The notes under the pieces: generated by a model
Told to the model about the DNA's origin: nothing
The model's input: only the letters and a program-made list of their open reading frames with translations
The model's database searches: none
In this document: positions 25,292 to 33,141 of the stretch, in pieces
Layout: each line of letters begins with the position of its first letter
Position numbering within the stretch: the stretch's first letter is position 1
Made by a program: the position numbers and the translations under genes
Source of the DNA: a virus
IMG/VR virus record: IMGVR_UViG_3300020193_000041
Location: 1 to 43,285 of that record
Strand: one strand, 5' to 3'
Length of the DNA stretch: 43,285 nt

Positions 25292-26739
25292 TGGCGTCTA
25301 TCAATTATTCAAATAGGGATTACGAATCAATTAAAAATGATTTGTTGTTGCGTGCCTCTGAGATTGTTCCTGAATGGACTTCCCGTGACCCGTCTGATTT
25401 TGGAGTATTGTTAGTTGACTTGTGGGCTTATTTTGCCGACGTTCTTCATTATTACGTAGACCGTTCTGCTAAAGAGGCTTTTATTACAACGGCTACGCAG
25501 CGTGAATCGTTGTTGGCATTGGCAAGTTTGTTTGACTACGCTCCACAATTACAAACAGCAGCAGCGGCAACTGTTGTTGTAGACGGCTCTAACGTTCCCG
25601 CAAATCAAACAGTAGTTATCCCTTCTGGCACTGTTTTTGTTGCCCCTGCTACAACAACTTCTCCAATTGTGTATTTTTCATCTACCTCTTCGGCTTCGGC
25701 TTCGGCATCACTTAACCCCGCCATTCCTGTTGTAGAAGGACAAATAGTTGTTGATGAAACAGTGGGCACATCTAACGGTCTTGCTAACCAACGATTCTTT
25801 TTGTACTACCCAAACGTAATTGGTAATAGCGTAGCAATTTCTGTTTTAGAAGGCCCCGTTGTAAACGGCAGCCCGTCTGCCGTTGAATATGTGTACATTA
25901 ATAAACTTATTGATGCGGCATCAAATTCAAAAGTGTTCACAGTTAACATTAATGCCGACAACGAAACCGAAATAGTGTTTGGAAACGGAGTCAACGGTAA
26001 GATTCCAAACCCAGGTCAGTCTATTGTTGCGTCCTACCGTTACGGCGTTGGAGCGTCTGGAAACATTGAAATCAACAGGATAACACAGTTTCAAGCGTCA
26101 CCTAGTCAGTACTTGTCAGTGTTTTCGTCTTCGGTTGCGACTGGTGGTTTAAACGCAGAGTCGTTGGAATCACTTCGTGTAAACATTCCTAATGCGTTTG
26201 CTACACAAAACAGAGCGGTATCACTAAGCGATTACAAGGCGCTTGTATTAAACGTAGGTGGTGTTGCAAAGGGCACTGCATCCTACAATTCTGGAACGGT
26301 TACTGTTTATGCCGTGCCGTTTGTAAACAATTATCTAAGTTACGAAAGTGACTCTATTCTTGTTAGTACTGAATTAAGAAACTCAATTGTAAATTATTAC
26401 GAACCACGCCAAATGATTGGGGCAAACGTCACCGCCGCCAGCGTAGTCAACCTTACGGCAGTAAATATTACTACTACAGTAAATGTGTTAGATGGTTTTA
26501 TTGCAAGTAGTGTTCTCACTGACGTTACAAACGCACTCAACACTTTGTTTGAATTTGACAACGTGTTTTTTAATCAAACGTTGTCCAAGGGCACGATTTA
26601 CAGAACAATTATGGATGTTACAGGAGTTGACTACGCCACATTGTCTTTACCAAGCACTGAAACAATAACATCGGGTCAATACGGGTTGCTCAAAAAGGGA
26701 ACGTTTACAATTACCACGGTTGGTGGGGTGACTGGTTAA
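25291..26739 (+). CDS. Baseplate J/gp6-like wedge protein
   Basis: The protein has 482 residues. NRDYESIKNDLLLRASEIVP, DPSDFGVLLVDLWAYFADVL and YYVDRSAKEAFITTATQRES are the N-terminal signature of baseplate J (P2 gpJ, T4 gp6) proteins. The middle has NAESLESLRVNIPNAFATQN followed by RAVSLSDYKALVLNVGGVAK, again a J signature. It forms the ring of the baseplate that opens on contraction. Translationally coupled to gp25 by a TAATG overlap. Confidence 0.93.
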   Translation: MASINYSNRDYESIKNDLLLRASEIVPEWTSRDPSDFGVLLVDLWAYFADVLHYYVDRSAKEAFITTATQRESLLALASLFDYAPQLQTAAAATVVVDGSNVPANQTVVIPSGTVFVAPATTTSPIVYFSSTSSASASASLNPAIPVVEGQIVVDETVGTSNGLANQRFFLYYPNVIGNSVAISVLEGPVVNGSPSAVEYVYINKLIDAASNSKVFTVNINADNETEIVFGNGVNGKIPNPGQSIVASYRYGVGASGNIEINRITQFQASPSQYLSVFSSSVATGGLNAESLESLRVNIPNAFATQNRAVSLSDYKALVLNVGGVAKGTASYNSGTVTVYAVPFVNNYLSYESDSILVSTELRNSIVNYYEPRQMIGANVTAASVVNLTAVNITTTVNVLDGFIASSVLTDVTNALNTLFEFDNVFFNQTLSKGTIYRTIMDVTGVDYATLSLPSTETITSGQYGLLKKGTFTITTVGGVTG

Positions 26740-28671
26740 ATGGCTTTAACTTCCTTTAAACTTCGTAAAACTGATGACGTTGGTTCTTACGTACGTGAAA
26801 CTGACAGGCTTGACTCCGCTCTTCGTAGCGATGACTTTATTCAGCCTAGCGGTGGAGCGGGGTTGGTTACTTTTGAAGTAGTGCCATTTAATGTAGAACA
26901 GGTTACCGTAGGCGGCTTAACAAAACACGAAAGTACTGTGAGACTCAGTTGGGCCATTGAAGACTCTTTGGAAACAAACCCTCAATCTACTGCTCCTGTA
27001 GAGTTGCACATAACCGTTAATCAATACGGAGAACCGCTTACGGTTGAGGATGGCACAAAAGTCATTTTTTACAATCAAACTAACTACAAAGAAAACCACG
27101 ACCATGTAAGTTTATTGTACAAACCAGGAACATGGTTGTACTACGGTTTGTTTTTAAAGTATTCTAACGGAGCAAGTGAGTGGTTTGAGCGCATTGCGTT
27201 GGCAACAATTCAAATACCAAAGTATTATCAGTCTTTAGAAAACCTTTGGAATAGGATTCCTGAATATTATCGTGCCCTTGATTATCAAGTAGGTGGTTCT
27301 CTTCGTTCTTTTTTGTCTCTATTTGGATGGGAGTTAGACCGAGTTCGTTCCCTCGTTGACAGCCTTGCGGTAATTAACGACCCACTTCGTACACCAACAC
27401 CAGCACTTGACGCCGTTGCAAAACAATTAGGAGTTCCGACGTCTAGTGCAGAGGTTGGAACGGCACGACTGCGAAGCGTTTTAAACAATATCTTTAACCT
27501 TCGCCAACAAAAAGGAACGTTTGCAGGAACCGCCTCGTTTATTTCGGCATTGACTGGTTGCAATGTTTCTTATGACTCAGACACGGTTACGTTCAAAGTG
27601 GATACACAACGTATTAACTTAGTCTCTGACCCCAAATTTAGACAACAAAATGTAACCTTTTTTATAGGAACTCCATCTGACGTAGACCGAACCCCATTTA
27701 CGTTGCGTAAAACTGATGGTGGTTCTGCGTTGCGTGACACAACTAGGAACGATGATGCCATTCGTAACTACAACGCAAACCCAACGCCAGACTGCGAGTA
27801 CACAACTAATGTGTTTGTTAATTCTGCGGCGTCCGTTGGATGGGGTGTCTACACCTACGGCGCCGCCTTTAACTCTGCTTCGGCTATTCCCATTATTGAA
27901 AAAGTGAAATACGAAGGTCAGGTAATTGCAGCAGCGTCTGTTTTAGTTGTTAATTCAGGAGGAACGGGTCTTAAAATAACTATTCCATCAAATGCCACTG
28001 GTTCTCAAGTTGTGGTTGTATATGGACGAAAACCTTTTTACTATCGCAATGACGTTGTTTATTACACTTCATTTGACTGTAACTTATCGGGAGCGTCGTT
28101 TGTAAACTTTAGAATGATTGATAATGATAATGTTATTAATTATCTTGAAACAGACCCACCTGACTGTCTTGATGAAGCATTGTATTATGATACTTGGAAT
28201 ATTGAAAGTGCCGCAAATCAAAACATATTTATGTACAGCGTTGATTCTTTTTACAACGCAAGTGCGCCTGGTCTGGCAACTGTGGGACGATTTGCGCTTG
28301 AGCAACCTAAAGACATCAGTAATGTGGAATTTGAAAAAGCGGTAGTTCCAGCGTTGGTGTTTTTAGCCGACCCTGGTGAAACAATCATTGTTTCACGTTG
28401 GCTGATAGAACCAAACGCAATTGGTCGGTACTTTGATGGCGACGACATCTACGGCGGTTTTGTACAGGAAGCCAATCAGTTTAACATTGTTGGTGTGCAT
28501 GACTATCGTTGGGGACCAGATGGCAATAACAACAATGAAGATTTTTCGTACTACACACTAGACTATGACCGTGTGGTTACTGCAACGGAACGCATCGTAG
28601 AAGAGTTTTTGATGCCTGTTAACATGATTGGTCACTACACTATTGACTGGAACGTAATACCAGGAGAATGA
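26740..28671 (+). CDS. Tail protein I-like baseplate protein with internal repeat
   Basis: The protein has 643 residues. The central region (about 165-275) matches P2 gpI-type wedge proteins: NRIPEYYRALDYQVGGSLRS, FLSLFGWELDRVRSLVDSLA, LDAVAKQLGVP, and LRQQKGTFAGTASFISALTG. A short motif occurs twice, at residues 6-33 (FKLRKTDDVGSYVRETDRLD) and 320-346 (FTLRKTDGGSALRDTTRNDD). The C-terminal half is beta-rich and may attach fibres or act as a receptor-binding or connector part. It lies directly after J, as gpI does in P2-like phages. Confidence 0.8.
   Translation: MALTSFKLRKTDDVGSYVRETDRLDSALRSDDFIQPSGGAGLVTFEVVPFNVEQVTVGGLTKHESTVRLSWAIEDSLETNPQSTAPVELHITVNQYGEPLTVEDGTKVIFYNQTNYKENHDHVSLLYKPGTWLYYGLFLKYSNGASEWFERIALATIQIPKYYQSLENLWNRIPEYYRALDYQVGGSLRSFLSLFGWELDRVRSLVDSLAVINDPLRTPTPALDAVAKQLGVPTSSAEVGTARLRSVLNNIFNLRQQKGTFAGTASFISALTGCNVSYDSDTVTFKVDTQRINLVSDPKFRQQNVTFFIGTPSDVDRTPFTLRKTDGGSALRDTTRNDDAIRNYNANPTPDCEYTTNVFVNSAASVGWGVYTYGAAFNSASAIPIIEKVKYEGQVIAAASVLVVNSGGTGLKITIPSNATGSQVVVVYGRKPFYYRNDVVYYTSFDCNLSGASFVNFRMIDNDNVINYLETDPPDCLDEALYYDTWNIESAANQNIFMYSVDSFYNASAPGLATVGRFALEQPKDISNVEFEKAVVPALVFLADPGETIIVSRWLIEPNAIGRYFDGDDIYGGFVQEANQFNIVGVHDYRWGPDGNNNNEDFSYYTLDYDRVVTATERIVEEFLMPVNMIGHYTIDWNVIPGE
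26755..26838 (+). repeat. Copy 1 of a FxLRKTD protein repeat
   Basis: It encodes F-K-L-R-K-T-D then S-Y-V-R-E-T-D-R-L-D-S-A-L-R. The same pattern returns at 27697-27777. Protein-level identity is higher than nucleotide identity, so the repeat is old or selected at the protein level. Confidence 0.55.
27697..27777 (+). repeat. Copy 2 of the FxLRKTD protein repeat
   Basis: It encodes F-T-L-R-K-T-D then S-A-L-R-D-T-T-R-N-D-D-A-I-R, aligned with copy 1 with one small gap. It lies after the gpI-like domain, at the start of the beta-rich half. Confidence 0.55.
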
Positions 28672-28925
28672 TGGAACTTTTAGTTATCGCACTAGCCGTA
28701 TACAAATTTGTACAAATCATTGACATGCTGATGCCGAGGGAAGTGATGCCGTGGGTGAAAGTGGTTGCCACACTTGTCATCTCGTACATTGTTGTCGTGG
28801 TTTTGAGAACTGAAAAAATGTGGATAGACGGCCTCGCTGTTGCCACACTTGCTGGTATAGTTCACAGTGTCATTCGCATGATTACACTAATGGGAGATAT
28901 GGCTAGAACACGTTCACTCAAATAG
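28671..28925 (+). CDS. Small membrane protein at end of tail operon
   Basis: The protein has 84 residues from the ATG at 28671 (GGAG at 28663-28666; an ATG at 28668 is too close). Hydrophobic segments at 2-18 (ELLVIALAVYKFVQII), 28-46 (WVKVVATLVISYIVVVVL) and 53-70 (DGLAVATLAGIVHSVIRM) suggest two or three membrane helices. It may be a holin or a membrane anchor of the virion. It is the last short gene before the module junction. Confidence 0.6.
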   Translation: MELLVIALAVYKFVQIIDMLMPREVMPWVKVVATLVISYIVVVVLRTEKMWIDGLAVATLAGIVHSVIRMITLMGDMARTRSLK

Positions 28926-28934
28926 GAGCACAAC
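28924..28934 (+). promoter_or_regulatory. Conserved initiation leader AGGAGCACAAC
   Basis: Directly precedes the ATG at 28935; one base differs from the copies at 17282 and 39890. Confidence 0.6.
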
Positions 28935-29621
28935 ATGAATCAGTACGTAATCACAGGCACAGGCGACTCGTCATTGTCAGTAATTGAGGACAGTCTGTCC
29001 GATTTGCCAACACCACGCACGTTTCACATCGTTGCAGAAAAGACAAATGCCGAAGGAATCTGTCGTGTTTACGATTGGTTGCTTGACAACGGTGAGAAGT
29101 TTGTTGCGTACCACAATGGCAACGCACCATCTATATTATGTGACAATGCGGTTACGTCGGTTGCCGACAACGACCCTCATTCAACGATTCTCAATGTTGC
29201 AAAAGCAGGAAAAATGGAAGTGCTCTATTTGTGGAACAACGCCGACAACGATGGTTCAACGAACCTTGTCACGTCGTTGATTGACAGAGGACTCACGGTC
29301 ATTGATTTGACGCAGGGTCTTACACCATTTCGTTTAGTTGAGAACTTAAAGAACGATACGGTTGATTCGCTTCCTCCAGTTACTCGCAAAGAGTACGAAG
29401 ACATGCCGATTGCAATGTTGCGTCAGCAGGCAAAAGCGCAGGGCGCAACAGACAAGGAGTTTGTGTCAAAGGAAACCATTATTCAATTTCTTACGGAGGC
29501 GTCAAAAGAAGAAAATGTTTCGGAAGACGACGCCGTAGTCGTAGTGGTTGTGTTCAAAGACCAAACGACAAAGACGTTCAAAAGCACAATTGAAAACATC
29601 AATCTCTTTTTTGGAAAATAG
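28935..29621 (+). CDS. Protein of unknown function with SAP-like C-terminal motif
   Basis: The protein has 228 residues, with AGGAGCACAAC before the ATG, shared with two other genes. The N-terminal 150 residues are alpha/beta with hydrophobic strands (TFHIVAEK, KMEVLYLWNNADND, GLTVIDL), suggesting a Rossmann-like fold. Then MPIAMLRQQAKAQGATDKEF, VSKETIIQFLTEA (about 155-190) resembles a SAP/HeH DNA-binding helix motif. The C-terminus has a Val-rich strand (DDAVVVVVVFKDQTTKTFKS). A DNA-associated role is possible. I do not recognise a named family. Confidence 0.55.
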   Translation: MNQYVITGTGDSSLSVIEDSLSDLPTPRTFHIVAEKTNAEGICRVYDWLLDNGEKFVAYHNGNAPSILCDNAVTSVADNDPHSTILNVAKAGKMEVLYLWNNADNDGSTNLVTSLIDRGLTVIDLTQGLTPFRLVENLKNDTVDSLPPVTRKEYEDMPIAMLRQQAKAQGATDKEFVSKETIIQFLTEASKEENVSEDDAVVVVVVFKDQTTKTFKSTIENINLFFGK

Positions 29622-29696
29622 CACGGGGGGACTGATGGCAGAAAGGAGGTGGAAAAACCACCAGCCCACACCCCGTGCGGCGTTGGACAACACGCC
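29622..29696 (+). other. Structured non-coding junction, possible RNA element
   Basis: Between the late genes and the replication genes lies an 8-bp perfect stem, GCACGGGG (29622-29629) with CCCCGTGC (29671-29678). It encloses a hairpin GGTGG-AAAAA-CCACC (29648-29662), extendable by GG/CC at 29645-29646 and 29665-29666. A second hairpin GGCG-TTG (29679-29685) with CAA-CA-CGCC (29688-29696) follows at once. AAGGAGGTG at 29644-29651 is a perfect Shine-Dalgarno core with no start codon at usable distance. It could be a terminator/attenuator or a small structured RNA. There is no long T-run. Confidence 0.5.
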
Positions 29697-29710
29697 TTCC
29701 TCAGTATAGC
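29683..29710 (+). promoter_or_regulatory. Weak promoter candidate for replication genes
   Basis: TTGGAC at 29683-29688 and TATAGC at 29705-29710 are 16 bases apart, upstream of the initiator gene start at 29738. Both boxes are imperfect and the -35 overlaps the second hairpin. It is listed because a promoter is expected at this module boundary. Confidence 0.25.
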
Positions 29711-29737
29711 AAACAACAAGTCATAAAGGATTCACCA

Positions 29738-30247
29738 TTGGCTAAAAGAAAGTTCTCAGGACCCTTTGTACCCTTTCCACGTTGGGTACTTCAATATCTT
29801 GGCAACGACTCAATAGGCAAGGTAGTATTATTAACAATACTCTTATACATGGATTCTGATACTCAAGAAGTCACCACCTCATACGGTCATGTGGCAAAGT
29901 TGACTGGTTACTCCCGTCGCACCGTTATCCGTGCCGTCAATCGCTTGGTATCTTCCAACGTCTTGATTCGTAAAGCACGCATGGGAAATAAGGGTCAGAT
30001 GAGCAATCGCTACATCGTAAACTTTAATAACCCGTCCACCCTAGTGTCTGTGGAGACACTACCCAGTGTCACGCCTGACACCCCTAGGGGTGACTCCCCA
30101 GACACTCCCCCCAGTGTCTCCCGTGACACCCAATCAAGAATAACTATAAACAAGAATAACCATAACAAGAATCTTCTTTTCAAGAAGGGAGAAAAAGTGA
30201 ACGATGTAACAAGTGGTTATCAAATTGATGGGGAGTTACTGAAGTGA
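29738..30247 (+). CDS. Replication initiator-like winged-helix protein
   Basis: The protein has 169 residues from a TTG at 29738 with AAAGGA at 29725-29730; a GTG at 29675 would add 21 residues but overlaps the structured region. The N-terminal half is a winged helix as in phage replication initiators: GKVVLLTILLYMDSDTQEVT, TSYGHVAKLTGYSRRTVIRA and VNRLVSSNVLIRK. Residues about 102-131 are Pro/Ser/Thr/Asp-rich and repetitive, encoded by a regular palindrome array. An Asn/Lys-rich part and a short C-terminus follow, possibly for loader/helicase contact. Downstream genes are loader, helicase and primase, so a lambda O-like role is likely. The gene ends with a GTGA overlap. Confidence 0.75.
   Translation: MAKRKFSGPFVPFPRWVLQYLGNDSIGKVVLLTILLYMDSDTQEVTTSYGHVAKLTGYSRRTVIRAVNRLVSSNVLIRKARMGNKGQMSNRYIVNFNNPSTLVSVETLPSVTPDTPRGDSPDTPPSVSRDTQSRITINKNNHNKNLLFKKGEKVNDVTSGYQIDGELLK
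30043..30129 (+). repeat. Array of four imperfect palindromes (iteron-like)
   Basis: Units: AGTGTCT-GTGG-AGACACT (30043-30060); GTGTCA-CGCC-TGACAC (30066-30081); GTGACT-CCCC-AGACAC (30090-30105); GTGTCT-CCCG-TGACAC (30114-30129). Arms are 6-7 bases, spacers always 4, and centres 22, 24 and 24 bases apart. An extra CCCCTAGGGG palindrome lies at 30081-30090. Confidence 0.8.
30131..30180 (+). repeat. AT-rich tract with CAAGAATAAC direct repeats
   Basis: CAAGAATAAC occurs at 30135-30144 and 30151-30160, and CAAGAATC at 30166-30173. The tract has 12 G/C in 50 bases, against a clearly GC-rich palindrome array just upstream. A candidate unwinding element. Confidence 0.7.
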
Positions 30248-30606
30248 GCGACGGTTGGGGGAAACCGCTTGGCGCCGACGAAGCCAGCACCATGACAGCC
30301 AAGATGACCACCAAGACCAAGAACACCATGCTTGCGTTGGTCTACCACTTCAACAAGTCCATTGAGTACCCGATGAACAGCGAGGTCAATGCCTTGGCCC
30401 TATCAAAGACGTTTAAAACCCTTCGTGACGGTGGAGCGTCGTATGATGAGTTGCATTCCATGATTGACAGATTCTTCTACGAGATAAAGAAAAAGCCATT
30501 GCCATACGACGTTCCATTGTGGACTGTTTTTATTAAACGTAAGGACAACCTGCTTTCGTGGGTAACGAGGAACAACTCCGATAATAATGTATCGGAGTGG
30601 ATATGA
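30244..30606 (+). CDS. Hypothetical protein in replication operon
   Basis: The protein has 120 residues with a GTG start coupled to the initiator stop (GTGA), preceded by GGGGAG. It is helical and soluble: MTTKTKNTMLALVYHFNKSI, then LSKTFKTLRDGGASYDELHS and MIDRFFYEIKKKPLPYDVPL. No motif is recognised. Its place between the initiator and the helicase loader suggests a primosome accessory factor; this is context only. Confidence 0.6.
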   Translation: MSDGWGKPLGADEASTMTAKMTTKTKNTMLALVYHFNKSIEYPMNSEVNALALSKTFKTLRDGGASYDELHSMIDRFFYEIKKKPLPYDVPLWTVFIKRKDNLLSWVTRNNSDNNVSEWI

Positions 30607-30839
30607 GTGTCTGGTGGTTCTTTGTTGATAAGTTGCAAACATTGTTTCGTGGTTCAATCGTTGACGACGAACCATTGAAAGAAACAGAGGATACTATTGA
30701 GTTGTATCACTGCACGATGTGTGGTACGTTGTTTGCAGACAAGGACTCATATTTGAGACACTTCCGAATGGACACCTGCACGGTTCCGCATACAATCTTT
30801 CCAGAAGAACCTTTTGACTTTAGGACGGACAATGACTGA
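30603..30839 (+). CDS. Small zinc-finger protein
   Basis: The protein has 78 residues from the ATG at 30603 (CGGAG at 30593-30597). A C2H2-like finger is visible: YHCTMCGTLFADKDSYLRHF, then R-M-D-T-C, giving C-x2-C...H-x5-C. The N-terminus is aromatic (MSVWWFFVDKLQ). It could bind DNA or a replication partner. It overlaps the end of the previous gene and the start of the helicase-loader gene. Confidence 0.65.
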   Translation: MSVWWFFVDKLQTLFRGSIVDDEPLKETEDTIELYHCTMCGTLFADKDSYLRHFRMDTCTVPHTIFPEEPFDFRTDND

Positions 30840-31467
30840 ATGGAAAGGCGCTCGTTATTGGAAGAACCGACCAGTAGAGGAGCGTTTGAAGAACGCACGT
30901 ATTCCCAAACGTTTTGAATTAATGACGTTGAGCAACTATGACAAGTCGGTGGGAGACCACGACGTCCATTACGCCGTTACTACATGGTTGAAGCACATTG
31001 ATGAGCATGTCCCCGCAGGAACTGGCTTGTATCTGTTTGGCGGTACGGGTGTCGGCAAAACGCATCTGGCAGTTGGTTTGTTAAAACAGGCGATAAACGA
31101 AAACACCCTCAGCGGTTATTTTATTCCAGTCACTACGTATATTGAGATGATGTATGACGAGTTGAATAATGACGGAGTGCTGCCCGATGAGTATGCTAAT
31201 CCATACATTTCTAAATACGTCAGGTCAGTTTACGACATTGTGGTGCTGGATGGACTTGGGGATGAGAACGAAACGGAGTTCACCACTCGTTCCATTTCTA
31301 ATCTTGTTTACCAACGTGCGAACGCCAATCTTCCCACAATCATCACTAGCCTTTACAACCCCAAGAAACTAACCATGCGCTATGGAGAACGATTTGTGTC
31401 AATACTGCAATCCGTTTGCCGACTTGTCCCCGTAGCGGGGACGGACCAACGTAATGCAAGGAAATGA
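30832..31467 (+). CDS. DnaC-like helicase loader (AAA+ ATPase)
   Basis: The protein has 211 residues from the ATG at 30832 (AGGAC upstream). It is of the DnaC/IstB type AAA+ family: YLFGGTGVGKTHLAVGLL holds Walker A, IVVLDGLGDE holds Walker B, and LPTIITSLYNPKKL holds sensor 1. The C-terminus RYGERFVSILQSVCRLVPV resembles the box VII region (R-I..L...C). It would load the DnaB-like helicase encoded one gene downstream onto origin DNA. Confidence 0.88.
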   Translation: MTEWKGARYWKNRPVEERLKNARIPKRFELMTLSNYDKSVGDHDVHYAVTTWLKHIDEHVPAGTGLYLFGGTGVGKTHLAVGLLKQAINENTLSGYFIPVTTYIEMMYDELNNDGVLPDEYANPYISKYVRSVYDIVVLDGLGDENETEFTTRSISNLVYQRANANLPTIITSLYNPKKLTMRYGERFVSILQSVCRLVPVAGTDQRNARK

Positions 31468-31885
31468 CATTGCGGAATATTCGGTAAGGGGACAGGGCGT
31501 TATATTTGAGGGCGTGTTGGCAACACTCCCCGACAGCCTTATCGCAAAATTCTATAAGCAACGCAACCAGTGGGAACGATATATACAAGCCGTTACACCG
31601 CATGAACTGTCGTTAAAAGCAATGATTGATTCCTCCGTTCGTTTGGGAATAGCAACTGACGTTTATACATTTGTTGACCCAAGGGCAGTCAATCCAATTG
31701 AACAGTGGTTGTCACGAAAGGGGATATCGGTTGCCGTGTTTTATTATATGAACGTAGAAGAGTTGGCGTACGATTTAAAGTTCCAACGCTCGTTGAAAAC
31801 AATCTACGTTGAAAATCAGGAACAAGCCTCTATCATTGGATTGCGTTCGCATGTGGTGGACAAACAGAAAGCGTGGATTGTGTAG
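31454..31885 (+). CDS. Unknown protein between loader and helicase
   Basis: The protein has 143 residues. The C-terminal part (MIDSSVRLGIATDVYTFVDP, PIEQWLSRKGISVAVFYYMN, YDLKFQRSLKTIYVENQEQA) reads as alternating helices and strands, like a truncated HAD-type fold, but catalytic Asp motifs are not evident. The last segment (IIGLRSHVVDKQKAWIV) fits a terminal strand. It overlaps both neighbours by 1-14 bases. A replisome-associated role is guessed from position. Confidence 0.55.
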   Translation: MQGNDIAEYSVRGQGVIFEGVLATLPDSLIAKFYKQRNQWERYIQAVTPHELSLKAMIDSSVRLGIATDVYTFVDPRAVNPIEQWLSRKGISVAVFYYMNVEELAYDLKFQRSLKTIYVENQEQASIIGLRSHVVDKQKAWIV

Positions 31886-33141
31886 TGGCAAGCACTGAAC
31901 ATTTTTTAATCAGCAAAGTCATCAAGGAAAACGAAATCGTTACAGTCGTGGAGGCTGGCTTAAAGCCACAGCACTTTTCCGCACAGTGGTCGGACGTCTG
32001 GCAGTGGTTAGTTACCTATTGGCGTGACCATAGCGCAGTCCCTTCAGAACGAGCGTTCAATCAAGAGTACGCAAACATTTCACTCATTGATGCATCACGT
32101 GAGCAGTTTTCTAATCTCATTGAAGAACTCATCACTTCGTATCGTCATCAAAAAATGGTTGAGACTCTTTCGTCAGCCGTTCCGCTGCTCAACGAAAATG
32201 AAACGCAGGAAGCAATCAACGTTATTGCACAGGGTCTGCAAGTTGCCTCCGCCGATACCGCACGGTTGAGGGACGTTAATCTTATTGAGACGTGGGAACA
32301 ACGTATTGAGCGCTACCTGCTGATGAAGGACACACCTAACGCAATTCGTGGTATTCCAACGGGTTTTCCTGGCCTTGACAGGCTCACTTCAGGATTGCGC
32401 CCTCAGCAATTGGTTACGCTGGTTGGTGAGGCAAAGAAAGGCAAGTCGCTCATTACCCTTATCATTTCCAACGCCATACACAATCACGGCAAGGTTCCCT
32501 TGTATATCTCGTTTGAGATGAGCACAGAAGAGCAATCAGCACGATATGACGCACTCGTCGCAGGCATCTCCCACACCAAATTGATGCGTGGAGACCTTAC
32601 CAATACGGATATTGAACAGATAAGAAAGGCAATATCCATTAGGAAGAACATGCATCCGTTTATTATTTCCGAAGACATATCATCTCTTACTACGGTCAGC
32701 GCCATTGCAGGCAAGATTCAACAACATAAACCCGACGTGTTAGTGATTGACGGCGTATACTTGATGGACGACGAAGAGGGAGAACCCAAAGGCTCACCAC
32801 AGGCACTGACGAACATTACACGTTCTTTAAAAAGACTGGCGCAGCGTTACGACATTCCAATCGTTGGAACTACGCAGGTGCTCAGTTGGAAACTAGGTAA
32901 TCGTAAGAGCAGGCAAATTACCGCCGACGCCATCGGCTACACGTCCTCGTTTGCACAGGACTCAGACTTGGTTATCGGTGTTGAAGCCGACCCAGACATT
33001 GATGACCAAGCAATATTGCGTATCGTACTTGCACGAACGGCGCCAAGGGGTGAAGTAAAAATTAAATGGGATTGGCATAATATGGACTTTTCAGAAGTGG
33101 AGGAAAGCGACCATGATGACAAAGACAACTGGTATTACTAA
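31885..33141 (+). CDS. DnaB-like replicative helicase
   Basis: The protein has 418 residues from the GTG at 31885, overlapping the previous stop (TAGTG); a GTG at 31873 would add four residues. The N-terminal helical domain (about 1-120) is followed by the RecA-like domain. IRGIPTGFPGLDRLTSGLRP is the linker signature, LVGEAKKGKSL holds Walker A (about 181-188), and PDVLVIDGVYLMD holds Walker B. PIVGTTQVLSWK holds motif H3 (T-Q), and the end has R-I-V-L-A-R-T-A-P-R-G-E. It unwinds DNA at the fork and works with the loader and primase. Confidence 0.93.
   Translation: MASTEHFLISKVIKENEIVTVVEAGLKPQHFSAQWSDVWQWLVTYWRDHSAVPSERAFNQEYANISLIDASREQFSNLIEELITSYRHQKMVETLSSAVPLLNENETQEAINVIAQGLQVASADTARLRDVNLIETWEQRIERYLLMKDTPNAIRGIPTGFPGLDRLTSGLRPQQLVTLVGEAKKGKSLITLIISNAIHNHGKVPLYISFEMSTEEQSARYDALVAGISHTKLMRGDLTNTDIEQIRKAISIRKNMHPFIISEDISSLTTVSAIAGKIQQHKPDVLVIDGVYLMDDEEGEPKGSPQALTNITRSLKRLAQRYDIPIVGTTQVLSWKLGNRKSRQITADAIGYTSSFAQDSDLVIGVEADPDIDDQAILRIVLARTAPRGEVKIKWDWHNMDFSEVEESDHDDKDNWYY

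Larger units (their letters stand above)
30043..30180 (+). other. Candidate replication origin inside the initiator gene
   Basis: Four imperfect palindromes with 4-base centres, spaced 22-24 bases apart, are followed by a 50-base AT-rich tract with direct repeats. This is the arrangement of the lambda origin (iterons plus DNA unwinding element within gene O). It is inferred from layout only. Confidence 0.6.

Noticed and set aside
29675-29737. GTG 29675 as start of the initiator gene
   Set aside because: It falls within the hairpin region, lies 23 bases from the Shine-Dalgarno, and the TTG at 29738 has a well-placed AAAGGA.
30043-30129. CRISPR-like array
   Set aside because: Units are short palindromes at 22-24 base spacing without unique spacers and lie inside a coding frame.
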